Source: Ga0077527 sp021300125 (lineage in GTDB: Bacteria; Pseudomonadota; Gammaproteobacteria; Burkholderiales; SG8-41). From it: DNA of 64,000 bases. A program made the translations under genes and the position numbers. Positions 34,679 to 45,208 of the stretch are shown here, piece by piece. The stretch is taken from NCBI GenBank assembly GCA_046339595.1, contig JBKDUF010000034.1, forward strand, positions 1 to 64,000, written 5' to 3'. Under the pieces are notes generated by a model. The model made no database searches and was not told the origin of the DNA. It saw only the letters and a list, made by a program, of their open reading frames with translations. The first letter of the stretch is position 1. Every line of letters starts with the position of its first letter.

Positions 34679-34679
<1 letters not shown>
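33540..34679 (+). CDS. flhB: Flagellar export gate / substrate-specificity switch protein FlhB
   Basis: 379 residues with a hydrophobic N-terminal half (four helices) and a cytoplasmic C-terminal domain. It begins MSEESDLERSEAPSPRRLEQAREEG in pieces (SEAPSPRRLEQAREEGQV). The autocleavage motif, NPTH in nearly all homologs, reads NPAH here (Asn268-Pro-Ala-His, context VVVTNPAHFAVAL). FlhB controls the change from rod/hook to filament export. The C-terminal extension after residue ~355 is Pro/Gly-rich. Its stop overlaps the flhA ATG (TGATG). Confidence 0.95.
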
Positions 34680-36744
<2,065 letters not shown>

Positions 36745-36745
<1 letters not shown>

Positions 36746-37941
36746 TGAACGCCAGACGCTTCAGTGGACGCACCTCGCGTGAGGTGCTGCAAAAAGTCAA
36801 AAATGCCTTCGGGCCCGATGCGATGATCGTTGCCAACAACGCGCTCGCCGACGGCGTCGAGGTCCTGGCCCTGCCGGCTCAGGTTCTGGACGAGGCGATA
36901 TCCGCGGCGGCGGTGAAGGAGGCCCCGGCCGCGCCAACCGCTTCCGCACCGCCGCGGCCCGCTGCCGCGGCTGCCCCGCCGCCTCCCGGCGGCGACCCGC
37001 AGGGCAGGGCGATACTCGACGAAATCCAGCGCATGCGCAGCCTGCTGCAGGCCGAGCTTGCCGCGCTGACAGTAAATGACCTGCGCCGCCGCAATCCCGT
37101 GGCCTCGGCGCTGCTCGGTGATCTGATGGCGGCAGGCTTCAGCCCTTCGACGGCGCGGGCGCTGACCCTCCAGCTGCCCTCCGGCGAGAGCGAGGAAGTG
37201 GCGCGCCGCCGGGTGATCGCCGTGGTCGAGCAAAAGCTGCCGATTGCGCCCGCGGACGAAATGATCGAGCGCGGCGGCGTTTACGCGCTGGTCGGCCCCA
37301 CCGGTGTGGGCAAGACCACCACAGTGGCAAAACTTGCCGCGCGCGCCGTGGTCCGCAACGGAGCCGCATCGGTGGCGCTGCTCACCACCGACAGTTTCCG
37401 TATCGCGGGCCAGGACCAGTTGCGCATCTATGCCGGCATCCTTGGCGTTCCGGTGCATACGGTCAAGGACGGTGCCGCGCTGGCGCGCGCCCTGTCCGAA
37501 TTCGGTGAACGCCGGCTGGTACTGATCGACACCATGGGCCTGAGCCAGCGCGACCGCCAGGTCGCCGACCAGACCGCATTGCTCGAGGCGGGCCGCGGGG
37601 TGCAGCGCCTGCTCCTGCTCAACGCCACCGCAAGCGGGGCCACGCTGGACGAGGTGATCAGTTCCTATGTTTCTCCCGGACATCCGGGTTGCATCATCAC
37701 CAAGGTTGACGAGGCGGCCAGCGTTGCGCCCGCCCTGGATGCCTGCCTGCGCCACTCGCTGACCATGCATTACGTCACCAACGGCCAGCGGGTTCCGGAG
37801 GATGTGCACCTGCCGAACCGTTCGTACCTGCTGCATCGCGCGCTGCGGTCGCCGGTGGATCCCGGGCTGCGTCCGCACACCGATGATTTACCGCTGCTGG
37901 TCGGGGCGCGCCAGACTGCAGCGGGAGAACGCCATGCTTGA
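36745..37941 (+). CDS. flhF: SRP-type GTPase FlhF
   Basis: 398 residues. It begins MNARRFSGRTSREVLQKVKN, followed by a Pro/Ala-rich linker and the NG domain: G1 GPTGVGKTTTVAKLA (near residue 190), DSFRIAGQDQLRIYA, G3 DTMGLSQRD and G4 TKVDEA. FlhF places the flagellum, usually at the pole, and recruits FliF. Its presence suggests polar or few flagella. The ATG overlaps the flhA stop and its own 3' end overlaps flhG by 8 bases. Confidence 0.95.
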
Positions 37942-38815
37942 TGGGCGCGACCAGGCAGAAGGACTGCGCAGAATGCTCGCCTCCGGGCGCACCCGCACCA
38001 TCGCCGTATTCGGCGCCCGTTCCGGCTGCGGCTCGACCAGCATCGCAGTCAACCTCGGCACGGCGCTGGCCGCGGCTGGACGCAGCGTGCTGCTGGTGGA
38101 CGAACATTTCGGGCCCGGTAACGCAGCCGGCCTGCTCGGTGTGAACATCCGGCGTGAACTGCGTCACGCCATCAGCGGTGACAGCAGCCTTTCCGCCGTG
38201 GTGCAAGGGCGCCCCTCCGGTCTCATGCTTTTGCCGGCGGCAAGCGGGGCGCGTGCCCTCGGCCGCATGTCGCAGCCGGCGAGGGGCGAGGCCGTGGCCG
38301 GCCTCGGCATCAGCGATGGCTGGTGCGACATCGTGCTGGTTGACGCGCAGTCACCGGCCCCCGGCCGCCAGGCACTGCTCGGCGCAGCAGTACAGGAGGC
38401 GCTGATCGTGCTGCAGCCCGACCCGGTTTCCATTACCCAGGGCTATGCGGTGATGAAGCGCCTGCGCCGTGAATACGGCATTGACCGCTTCCGTGCGCTG
38501 ATGAACCGTGCCGCCGACAGCGGCTTGGCCGATCGCGCCGCGGCAAACCTGACGCATGCCGCACGCGGCTTCCTCGATGCATCACTTGATTATGCGGGCT
38601 CGATCCCGCAGGACCCCGCTTTTGCTTTGGCAGCGGCTCGTGCCAAGCCGCTGGTGGAAGTCGACCCGGCATCGCCCGCGGCGGTGGCGCTGCAGGTGCT
38701 GGCCCGCGCGGTGCTGTCGTGGCCCGCAGCGCGGCGCGGCGCTGACGGCCCCGCTAATCTTTTCCGGAAAATCACACACCAGGGCGCGGTGCCCCGCGCC
38801 GCCGCAGGAGCCTGA
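37934..38815 (+). CDS. flhG: Flagellum-number regulator FlhG (MinD-like), with degenerate P-loop
   Basis: 293 residues from ATG 37934. MinD/ParA-like order: TIAVFGARSGCGSTSIAVNLG (near 22-41), SVLLVDEHFG, IVLVDAQSP. The deviant Walker A consensus KGGxGKT reads RSGCGST here: the P-loop lysine at position 34 is Ser and the signature lysine at 29 is Arg. ATP binding or hydrolysis may be weak. FlhG normally limits flagella number and restrains FlhF or FleQ. Position right after flhF and before fliA supports the name. Confidence 0.88.
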   Translation: MLDGRDQAEGLRRMLASGRTRTIAVFGARSGCGSTSIAVNLGTALAAAGRSVLLVDEHFGPGNAAGLLGVNIRRELRHAISGDSSLSAVVQGRPSGLMLLPAASGARALGRMSQPARGEAVAGLGISDGWCDIVLVDAQSPAPGRQALLGAAVQEALIVLQPDPVSITQGYAVMKRLRREYGIDRFRALMNRAADSGLADRAAANLTHAARGFLDASLDYAGSIPQDPAFALAAARAKPLVEVDPASPAAVALQVLARAVLSWPAARRGADGPANLFRKITHQGAVPRAAAGA

Positions 38816-38817
38816 CC

Positions 38818-39531
38818 ATGTATGACGCCAGCAATGAAGCCGAAGTTGAACAGTGCGTGCTCAAGTTCGCGCCACTCGTCAAGCGCATTGCCCACCACAT
38901 GATGGCTTCATTGCCGTCTTCGGTGGAAATCGATGACATCATCCAGTCCGGAATGATCGGACTGCTGGATGCTGCGCGCCGCTATACCGAAACCGAGGGC
39001 GCGCAATTCGAAACTTACGCGGTGCAGAGGATCCGTGGCTCGATGCTCGACAGCCTGCGCCAGGCGGACTGGCTGCCGCGCTCGCTGCGCCAGTCGCTGC
39101 GCCGCATCGAGAATACGATCTCGCGGCTGGAGCAGACGCATTGCCGGCCCCCCACGGAAAATGAACTTGCCGTGGCGATGAACATGACGCTGGCGGACTA
39201 CCAGCACCTGCTGCAGGAGGCGCGCGGCTATCAGCTGGTGTCGTATGAGGATTTCAAGGCAGGTGAGGAGGAATCATTTGTCGACCGCTACTGCAGCGAC
39301 GGCCGGCCCGATCCGCTGGCCTTTCTTGCAGACCGGGCGATGCGCGAGGAGCTCGCCGAGGCAATTGACTCCCTGCCCGAGCGCGAGAAGCGGGTGATGG
39401 GGCTTTACTACGAGCAGGAGCTCAACCTGCGCGAGATCGGCGAGATTCTCGGCGTCAGCGAGTCGCGGATTTGCCAGCTGCACACCCAGGCGATCGCACG
39501 CCTGCGTACCAGGCTCCGCCTCGCGGCCTGA
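38818..39531 (+). CDS. fliA: RNA polymerase sigma factor FliA (sigma-28)
   Basis: 237 residues. Region 2 is VKRIAHHMMASLPSSVEIDDIIQSGMIGLLDA (in pieces: HHMMASLPSSVEIDDI, SGMIGLLDA), with RYTETEGAQFETYAVQRIRG. Region 3 is PPTENELAVAMNM, and region 4 LREIGEILGVSESRICQLHTQA binds the -35 box. It transcribes class III genes once FlgM is exported. It lies two bases after flhG, closing the flhB-A-F-G-fliA run. flgN is convergent 145 bases away. Confidence 0.97.
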   Translation: MYDASNEAEVEQCVLKFAPLVKRIAHHMMASLPSSVEIDDIIQSGMIGLLDAARRYTETEGAQFETYAVQRIRGSMLDSLRQADWLPRSLRQSLRRIENTISRLEQTHCRPPTENELAVAMNMTLADYQHLLQEARGYQLVSYEDFKAGEEESFVDRYCSDGRPDPLAFLADRAMREELAEAIDSLPEREKRVMGLYYEQELNLREIGEILGVSESRICQLHTQAIARLRTRLRLAA

Positions 39532-39676
39532 TCCTCGCGGTCGCGGCGGCCGCAAAACCGCCGCTCCCTTTCAGGCGGCGCGAAGACTGCACCGGGCCCG
39601 CTGCATCTGGCCTGCTGCACATGGCCTGAATTTTTCCGTGATTGGATCGGGGGCGGACTGGCTTGTCCGCTCCGCG

Positions 39677-40138
39677 TCAGGCTGCGCCCAGCTCGCGTGA
39701 ATCCCAGCCGCTGACACTGCGGCCATGGCGGCCGTAGAGGCAGCGCCCGGGCGGCGAGATCGCAGCCAGAGCGTTCTGGTTGGCCAGAAGGCGTTCGGAG
39801 ATCAGGGCGCCGTTGATGGCGTTCTGGCGCCAGGCTTCACGCGTGGCGCTGCGCAGTTCGCGCCACAGCACCAGTTCGCTTTCGTCGGCCCCGAGTTGCT
39901 GTTCCGCCGCCGTGGCGCCGATGCCCTGCGCCTGCAGCAGGGCCGAACGGCGTTCACCGAGGGCGGCCAGACGCGCCAGCAGCCCGGCCTTCGCCGGCAG
40001 CCCTGCTGCCACGCGGTCGGCATCGCCAGCGACCAGTGCATGCTGCTCCTCGCGCAGCAGCGCAAGCAGGTCGTTTGCCGCCTTGCGCTCGTGTTCGAGG
40101 GCGTCGATCAGGCTGTGTCGCGCGTTCCCGGCGGTCAT
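39677..40138 (-). CDS. flgN: Flagellar export chaperone FlgN (for FlgK/FlgL)
   Basis: 153 residues from ATG 40138; GTG 40153 is a possible earlier start. Helical FlgN-family protein: LIDALEHERKAANDLLALLREEQHAL, LGERRSALLQAQG. It protects and delivers hook-filament junction proteins FlgK and FlgL. The C-terminal part (QNALAAISPPGRCLYGRHG) fits the FlgN pattern. It forms a minus-strand flgM-flgN unit, 38 bases after flgM. No terminator with a T-run was seen between it and fliA. Confidence 0.85.
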   Translation of the reverse strand: MTAGNARHSLIDALEHERKAANDLLALLREEQHALVAGDADRVAAGLPAKAGLLARLAALGERRSALLQAQGIGATAAEQQLGADESELVLWRELRSATREAWRQNAINGALISERLLANQNALAAISPPGRCLYGRHGRSVSGWDSRELGAA

Positions 40139-40176
40139 GAGGCCGTTTTGCACCAGGGTCGGTGATCGCCCTGCAC

Positions 40177-40482
40177 TCAGGCCTTGTGCGAGCCGATCAG
40201 CTCGCGCACGGTGTCAAGCAGGCGGTCGGCCACCACATCGGGGTTGACCTTGAAGCGGCCTTCAGCGATGGCCTGCTTGATTTCGGCGACCCGGGCAGCA
40301 TCGACCACGCGGGATTCGCCCAGCCGGCTTTCGATCTCGCGCATCCGCGCCGACAACGTGCTCAGCTGTACGCTGGAACTGCCGCTGGCGCCGGCGCCGC
40401 TGTTGTTGCGGGGCTGTGTGCCCTTGTCGTCTCCGGCCAGACCGGAGAGCACCGGTCCCAAGCCATTAACCGTGATTTTCAT
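40177..40482 (-). CDS. flgM: Anti-sigma-28 factor FlgM
   Basis: 101 residues from ATG 40482, with CAGGAA upstream. It opens MKITVNGLGPVL with a Gly/Ser/Asn-rich disordered first half. The C-terminal helices (RMREIESRLGES, RVAEIKQAIAEGRFKVNPDVVADRLLDTV split here) are the sigma-binding part. It is exported through the finished hook to free FliA. Two sigma-28-like promoters directly upstream on the same strand imply feedback by FliA. Confidence 0.93.
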   Translation of the reverse strand: MKITVNGLGPVLSGLAGDDKGTQPRNNSGAGASGSSSVQLSTLSARMREIESRLGESRVVDAARVAEIKQAIAEGRFKVNPDVVADRLLDTVRELIGSHKA

Positions 40483-40517
40483 GATCGGATTCCTGTCAGG
40501 GATGGACTGCGCTTCCA

Positions 40518-40544
40518 ATAACGGCTGCCGGCGGCGGGACTTGA
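40518..40544 (-). promoter_or_regulatory. Sigma-28-like promoter P2 of flgM
   Basis: On the minus strand TCAAGTCC (from 40544) and GCCGTTAT (40525-40518), with 15 bases between TCAA and GCC, the canonical spacing. The -35 box is weaker than that of P1. The -10 box is part of a duplicated segment, see P1. Confidence 0.5.
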
Positions 40545-40574
40545 TGCCCCTCGCGTGCGACCGTCACGCCTTCA

Positions 40575-40602
40575 ATAACGGCAGCTTTGGTGAAACACTT
40601 TA
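40575..40602 (-). promoter_or_regulatory. Sigma-28-like promoter P1 of flgM
   Basis: On the minus strand TAAAGTGT (from 40602) and GCCGTTAT (40582-40575), close to TAAAGTTT-N11-GCCGATAA with one extra spacer base. An AT-rich stretch of about 40 bases lies upstream. The predicted start is roughly 90 bases before the flgM ATG. Confidence 0.65.
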
Positions 40603-40628
40603 AGAAAAAATTAACCCATTGATTTAAT

Positions 40629-41339
40629 TCAATTATTTACCTCGACCACAGCATCGTGCCGGGCGATGCCATGCACCGTCTGGCCGGAGGGGCCGCGCAC
40701 CTGCACCACCTGCCCGAGCTGGGCATGGGCCAGTGCCCGGCCCTCGGCACTGACCTCGAAACCGCGGCCGCGTGCGACCAGGCGCACGCTCTGTCCCTGC
40801 TGGATCACCACGGGCGCACGCAACAGGTCGGCGCGCAAGGGCTGGCCCGCCGCCACCGGCGCGGCAGTGCTGCGCCCGATCACCTGCGAGAGGTCCTGGG
40901 CAACGCCCGCCGGCAGCATCGCGAGGTCACCGCTTGCCGTGGTGACATCCGCGGCGGTCAGGGGGTGGCCCGGCGGCAGCGGACGCGAGGCCATCAGGTA
41001 GCTGCCATGCACCTGCACCGAGACCGGCACGTAGATCGTCCAGTTTGATGGCGCGCTGCAGCGCACTCCGACATGGGCCTTGCCCCAGAGACGCGCGCCG
41101 GGCGGCAAAAACACTTCATGGGCGGCGCAGGCAGGCAGCGGCGAACGGGTATCGATAGCGCCGACGTTGTAGCTGACGGTTCCGGGAAGCCCCGCGGTCT
41201 GGGCACGCAGGAACTGGTCAATCGCGACGCCCATCGCCGAGCCGCCCTGCGCGGCTGCGACAGGCCTGCCGTGGCCAACACCGGCAGCCACCGCGAGAGT
41301 GGTGGCAAGCATCATCAACAGTTTCTGGCGGTTCATCAT
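40629..41339 (-). CDS. flgA: P-ring assembly chaperone FlgA
   Basis: 236 residues from ATG 41339 (two adjacent ATGs), with CAGGAG upstream. It has a signal peptide (LLMMLATTLAVAAGV) and the SAF domain: LPPGHPLTAADV, GRSTAAPVAAGQPLRADLLR and QQGQSVRLVARGRGFEVSAEG in pieces. It escorts FlgI in the periplasm. It is read divergently from flgB. A longer in-frame extension upstream lacks a signal sequence at its start and was rejected. Confidence 0.93.
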   Translation of the reverse strand: MMNRQKLLMMLATTLAVAAGVGHGRPVAAAQGGSAMGVAIDQFLRAQTAGLPGTVSYNVGAIDTRSPLPACAAHEVFLPPGARLWGKAHVGVRCSAPSNWTIYVPVSVQVHGSYLMASRPLPPGHPLTAADVTTASGDLAMLPAGVAQDLSQVIGRSTAAPVAAGQPLRADLLRAPVVIQQGQSVRLVARGRGFEVSAEGRALAHAQLGQVVQVRGPSGQTVHGIARHDAVVEVNN

Positions 41340-41515
41340 GGCTACGCTCCTGGGCGGCCGGGGTTTCCCGGCGATGGCAAATTCTGCCGCCGTGACCGTG
41401 ATGCGCAGTGCCGGAATTGAAGTGCTTTTCACCGCTTTATCCGAACCTGTGCATCCCGTTCGGCTGCCTAAGATGCGATCACTCTCAAAGTCATGGCCAC
41501 TGTCACGGAGGTCGT

Positions 41516-41575
41516 ATGAGCAACAATCGCAAGGCCCGCCGCGCAAACGAAAACGCCAGGGAGCGTGCGCGATGA
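41516..41575 (+). CDS. Arginine-rich 19-residue leader micro-ORF upstream of flgB
   Basis: MSNNRKARRANENARERAR, with a strong Shine-Dalgarno (CGGAGG four bases before ATG). Its TGA overlaps the flgB ATG as ATGA. Seven of 19 residues are Arg or Lys. It may act mainly to couple ribosomes into flgB, whose own ribosome-binding site lies inside this frame. No known family. Confidence 0.45.
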   Translation: MSNNRKARRANENARERAR

Positions 41576-41973
41576 ATTCGCGGCTGGATGCAGCGCTGGC
41601 GTTTCACCAGCGTGCGCTGGACGTGCGCGCGCAACGGCAGCAGCTGATTGCCTCGAACATCGCCAACGCCGACACGCCGAATTACAAGGCGCGCGATATC
41701 GATTTCCAGGCCAGTCTCGACGCCGCGCTCAAATCCGGCACTCCCCCCGGTGCCCTGGCACGTACCGCACCCGGCCACCTGGGCGCAAGCAATGCCGCAG
41801 CGGGGCGCGCGCTGCTCTATCGCCAGACCGTGCAGGCCAGCGTTGACGGCAACAGCGTCGACATTGACGTCGAGCGCGCCCAGTTTGCCGACAACGCGCT
41901 GCGCTACGAGGCCAACCTGATGTTCATCAGTGGCCAGATCCGCGGCCTGCTGTCAGCCATCCAGGGTCAATAA
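41572..41973 (+). CDS. flgB: Flagellar proximal rod protein FlgB
   Basis: 133 residues from ATG 41572. Rod-protein signature: LIASNIANADTPNYKARDIDF. The C-terminal helix NALRYEANLMFISGQIRGLLSAI completes the coiled D0 domain. It begins the flgB-to-flgL operon; flgC follows 19 bases later. An upstream in-frame extension into the flgA intergenic region was rejected. Confidence 0.96.
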   Translation: MNSRLDAALAFHQRALDVRAQRQQLIASNIANADTPNYKARDIDFQASLDAALKSGTPPGALARTAPGHLGASNAAAGRALLYRQTVQASVDGNSVDIDVERAQFADNALRYEANLMFISGQIRGLLSAIQGQ

Positions 41974-41992
41974 GCAACAAGGAGCCCAAACC

Positions 41993-42397
41993 ATGTCACT
42001 GTTCCGCGTATTCGATGTCGCAGGCAGCGCACTTACCGCGCAGTCGCACCGCCTCAACACCACCGCATCCAACCTTGCCAATGCCGACTCTGTTGCCGGT
42101 CCCGGCGGCGAGGCCTATCGCGCCAGGCATGTTCTGTTTACGACAGCCGCTGCCGGAACTGAAGGCGCCGTCGGCGTGCGTGTTGCCGGCGTGGTTGAAG
42201 ACCAGTCGCCGCTGCGGCGCGTCTACGACCCGAAACATCCGGCCGCCGACGGCAGCGGCCACGTGTCCCTGCCCAATGTCAACGTGGTCGAGGAGATGGT
42301 GAACATGATCTCCGCATCGCGTTCGTACCAGAGCAGCGCCGAGATGATGAACACGGCGAAGACGCTTCTGACCAAAACCCTGAACATCGGCCAGTAA
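41993..42397 (+). CDS. flgC: Flagellar proximal rod protein FlgC
   Basis: 134 residues from ATG 41993, after AAGGAG. It has the rod motifs LNTTASNLANADSVAGPGGEAYRAR (in pieces), the conserved ARHVLF region and SLPNVNVVEEMVNMISASRSYQ near the C-terminus. FlgC stacks on FlgB in the rod. Length and ends are typical. Confidence 0.97.
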   Translation: MSLFRVFDVAGSALTAQSHRLNTTASNLANADSVAGPGGEAYRARHVLFTTAAAGTEGAVGVRVAGVVEDQSPLRRVYDPKHPAADGSGHVSLPNVNVVEEMVNMISASRSYQSSAEMMNTAKTLLTKTLNIGQ

Positions 42398-42423
42398 AAC
42401 GGCCCGAGCCAAGGAGATCAGCG

Positions 42424-43161
42424 ATGGCATTACCCGTTATTCAAGCGATCAGCGCCGGCGTAGGTGCGGTCAACGCCGTCAACACCGTGTCGTCGTGGGT
42501 GCGCGGCAATGGCGCCGCGCAGGCCGCTGCGGCACCGGCCGCTGCGACCACCGGTCCCAGCCAGGCAAGTGCTGCCGACCAGGGTGACCGTTTCCTCAAA
42601 CTGCTGGTGGCCCAGATGCGCAACCAGGACCCCCTTAACCCGCTAGATAATGCGCAGGTGACCACACAGATGGCGCAGATCAGCACGGTCACCGGCATCG
42701 AGAAACTCGACGGCAGTATCGGTGGCCTGCGCCAGTCGCTGGTCGCCGCGCAGTCGCTGCAGTCTGCCGGCGTGATCGGGCGGCAGGTCCTGGCCACCGG
42801 TGCAACGCTGAGCCTGGGCGCGAACGGCGGCAGTGCCGCGCTGGAGCTTCCCGCCGCCGCGGGCCGCGTGCAGGTCAGCATTGCCACGCCGGCCGGTGCG
42901 GTGCTGCGGCGGCTGGAGCTGGGTGCACTGCCCGGCGGCATTTCGACCTTCCAGTGGGATGGCATGACTGATGCCGGAGGGCGTGCGGCCCCCGGCAGTT
43001 ACGTGTTCAGGATCACCGCCAGCGACGGCAACCGGATGGTGGCCGCAACGCCGCTGTCCGCAGGACGCGTGGGCGGGGTTTCACTCAGCAACGGCACGGT
43101 GCAACTCAACCTCGAAAGCGGCGGTGACCTCAATGTCGCCGACGTACGGCGAATTCTCTGA
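42424..43161 (+). CDS. flgD: Hook assembly scaffold (hook cap) protein FlgD
   Basis: 245 residues, after AAGGAG. FlgD core: DRFLKLLVAQMRNQDPLNPL and QVTTQMAQISTVTGIEKL, with a C-terminal Tudor/FnIII-like region (GGISTFQWDGMTDAGGRAAPG, shortened here). The N-terminal 45 residues are Ala-rich. It caps the growing hook and is discarded at completion. It lies between flgC and flgE. Confidence 0.96.
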   Translation: MALPVIQAISAGVGAVNAVNTVSSWVRGNGAAQAAAAPAAATTGPSQASAADQGDRFLKLLVAQMRNQDPLNPLDNAQVTTQMAQISTVTGIEKLDGSIGGLRQSLVAAQSLQSAGVIGRQVLATGATLSLGANGGSAALELPAAAGRVQVSIATPAGAVLRRLELGALPGGISTFQWDGMTDAGGRAAPGSYVFRITASDGNRMVAATPLSAGRVGGVSLSNGTVQLNLESGGDLNVADVRRIL

Positions 43162-43189
43162 TTACAGCCAACAAGGCAAAGGAGCAAAC

Positions 43190-44425
43190 ATGGGCTTTCA
43201 ATCCGGACTGAGCGGTCTCAACGTCGCCGCGAAGAATCTCGACATCATCGGCAACAACGTCGCCAATGCCGGTACCGTCGGCTACAAGGGTTCGCGGGCG
43301 ATTTTCGCCGATGTCTTCGCAAATTCACTGACCGGCGGCGGCGCAGGGCAGATTGGCATTGGCGCAAAGGTTGCCAAGGTTCAGCAGCAGTTCAACCAGG
43401 GCAAAATCTCAGCAACAAATAATCCGCTCGATCTCGCAATCAGTGGAGGCGGTTTCTTCCGGCTAAGCAACAACGGCACCATCAGCTACAGTCGTAACGG
43501 GCAGTTCAACATCGACAACAGCGGCTACATCGTCAATAGCGATGGCCTGCAGGTTACCGGTTATCCGGTGGATTCTGCTGGCAACGTGATTCCGTCCTCG
43601 CCGCAACCGATGCGGCTGTCCTCGGCTGACATCGCGCCCAATGCGACCACCGAGTTCGAGGCCACGATCAACCTCGATTCGCGTGCCTCGGGCATCGCGT
43701 TGCCTTTTTCGGCCAGCGATCCCTCCACCTACACCAGTTCGACCTCGGGCACCGTGTACGACTCGCTGGGCAATCCGCACATGTTGACCATGTATTTCGT
43801 GAAAACCACGACCGCCGGACAATGGGCGCTGCACGGCACACTCGACGGAGGTCCGGTCGGCGACGTCAATCTCGGTGCTGGTGCCGGCAACCCGGCGACA
43901 CTTAGCTTCAACAGCTCCGGAACGCTGACTACGACGATGCCACTTAACTTAAGTCTTGCCCTCTCCAACGGCGCGGTGACACCGCTGGGCATAGAGCTTG
44001 ATCTCTCCGAATCTACCCAATTCGGCGCTGATTTCGGGGTCAGCGCGCTGTCCCAGGACGGCTATGCCGCCGGCCGCATGACCGGTTTCAACGTTGGCGC
44101 AGACGGCATCATCGTCGGCCGCTACTCCAACGGCGAGGCGATGCAGCTGGGCCAGATTGTGCTGGCCAACTTCGCCAATCCCGGCGGCCTGCGCCCCCTC
44201 GGCGACAACCAGTGGGAGGAAACCTCAGATTCAGGCCTTGCTCTGGTTGGCCAGCCGCAGACTGGCAGCCTGGGTTCACTGCAGTCGGCTGCGGTCGAGG
44301 ATTCCAACGTGGATCTCACCCAGGAGCTGGTCAACATGATCACTGCGCAGCGCGCATACCAGGCAAACGCCCAGACAATCAAGACCATGGACCAAGTCTT
44401 GCAGACACTGGTCAACCTGCGCTAG
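43190..44425 (+). CDS. flgE: Flagellar hook protein FlgE
   Basis: 411 residues from ATG 43190, after AAAGGAG. The N-terminal D0 signature is SGLNVAAKNLDIIGNNVANA, with GTVGYKGSRAIFADVF. The C-terminal QELVNMITAQRAYQANAQTI matches the family. The middle domain (about 140-300) is Thr/Ser-rich, as usual for hook subunits. Around 120 copies-per-micrometre style polymers form the curved hook. Length is normal for betaproteobacteria. Confidence 0.97.
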   Translation: MGFQSGLSGLNVAAKNLDIIGNNVANAGTVGYKGSRAIFADVFANSLTGGGAGQIGIGAKVAKVQQQFNQGKISATNNPLDLAISGGGFFRLSNNGTISYSRNGQFNIDNSGYIVNSDGLQVTGYPVDSAGNVIPSSPQPMRLSSADIAPNATTEFEATINLDSRASGIALPFSASDPSTYTSSTSGTVYDSLGNPHMLTMYFVKTTTAGQWALHGTLDGGPVGDVNLGAGAGNPATLSFNSSGTLTTTMPLNLSLALSNGAVTPLGIELDLSESTQFGADFGVSALSQDGYAAGRMTGFNVGADGIIVGRYSNGEAMQLGQIVLANFANPGGLRPLGDNQWEETSDSGLALVGQPQTGSLGSLQSAAVEDSNVDLTQELVNMITAQRAYQANAQTIKTMDQVLQTLVNLR

Positions 44426-44441
44426 AAACAGGAGCTAGAGA

Positions 44442-45182
44442 TTGGACCGCCTGATCTATGTGGCAATGAGCGGCGCGAAGCAGACCATGCTTCAGCAGTC
44501 CACTGTCGCCAACAATCTTGCCAACCTGACCACCACGGGTTTTCGCGCGCAGCAGGCTGCGATGCGAGCGGCGCCTGTGGTCGGCGAAGGCCTGCCCACG
44601 CGCGCCTTTGCCGTCGATTCCACGCCGGGTGCGGATTTCCGCCAGGGTGTGATCCAGCATACCGGCCGCGACCTTGATGTCGCGATTGAAGGCCGTGGCT
44701 GGATTGCGGTTCAGGCCGCCGACGGCAGCGAGGCCTACACCCGTGCCGGCAGCCTCGAGGTGAACGGTAATGGCGTGCTGCAGACCCGTGGCGGGCTCAA
44801 TGTCACCGGTGAGGCGGGGCCGATCGCGGTGCCACCGGATGTGCGTGTCACCGTCGGCCGCGACGGCACGGTGTCCACGGTGCCGGAAGGCAACCGTCCG
44901 AACCAGGTTGCCGCCCTGGGCCGCATCAAGCTGGCCAACCCGGACGAATCTCAGTTGGTACGCGGTGCCGACGGGCTGTTCCGGCTGCGCGACGGCGGTG
45001 TGGCGCCAGCTGATCCGCAGGTACGCATGGTTGGCGCCGCGCTCGAAGGCAGCAATGTAAATGCAGTGGATGCCATGGTCAGCATGATCGCGCTTGCCCG
45101 GCAGTTCGACCTTCAGATCAAGATGCTGCAGAACGCTGAAAACAACGACCGACAGGCCAGCCAGTTGCTGGCCTCCCGCTGA
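44442..45182 (+). CDS. flgF: Flagellar proximal rod protein FlgF
   Basis: 246 residues from TTG 44442, with AGGAG seven bases upstream; the TTG start is supported by MDRLIYVAMSGAKQTMLQQS being the typical FlgF beginning. It also has VANNLANLTTTGFRAQ and the C-terminal EGSNVNAVDAMVSMIALARQ. It sits between hook and distal rod genes as usual. The rare start codon may lower its yield, fitting the few copies needed per rod. Confidence 0.95.
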   Translation: MDRLIYVAMSGAKQTMLQQSTVANNLANLTTTGFRAQQAAMRAAPVVGEGLPTRAFAVDSTPGADFRQGVIQHTGRDLDVAIEGRGWIAVQAADGSEAYTRAGSLEVNGNGVLQTRGGLNVTGEAGPIAVPPDVRVTVGRDGTVSTVPEGNRPNQVAALGRIKLANPDESQLVRGADGLFRLRDGGVAPADPQVRMVGAALEGSNVNAVDAMVSMIALARQFDLQIKMLQNAENNDRQASQLLASR

Positions 45183-45208
45183 AACCCGATTAACCGAGGA
45201 GCTTCCCC

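Noticed and set aside
39532..39676. Terminator between convergent fliA and flgN
   Set aside because: A six-pair hairpin (gcggac/gtccgc) exists but there is no T-run on either strand.
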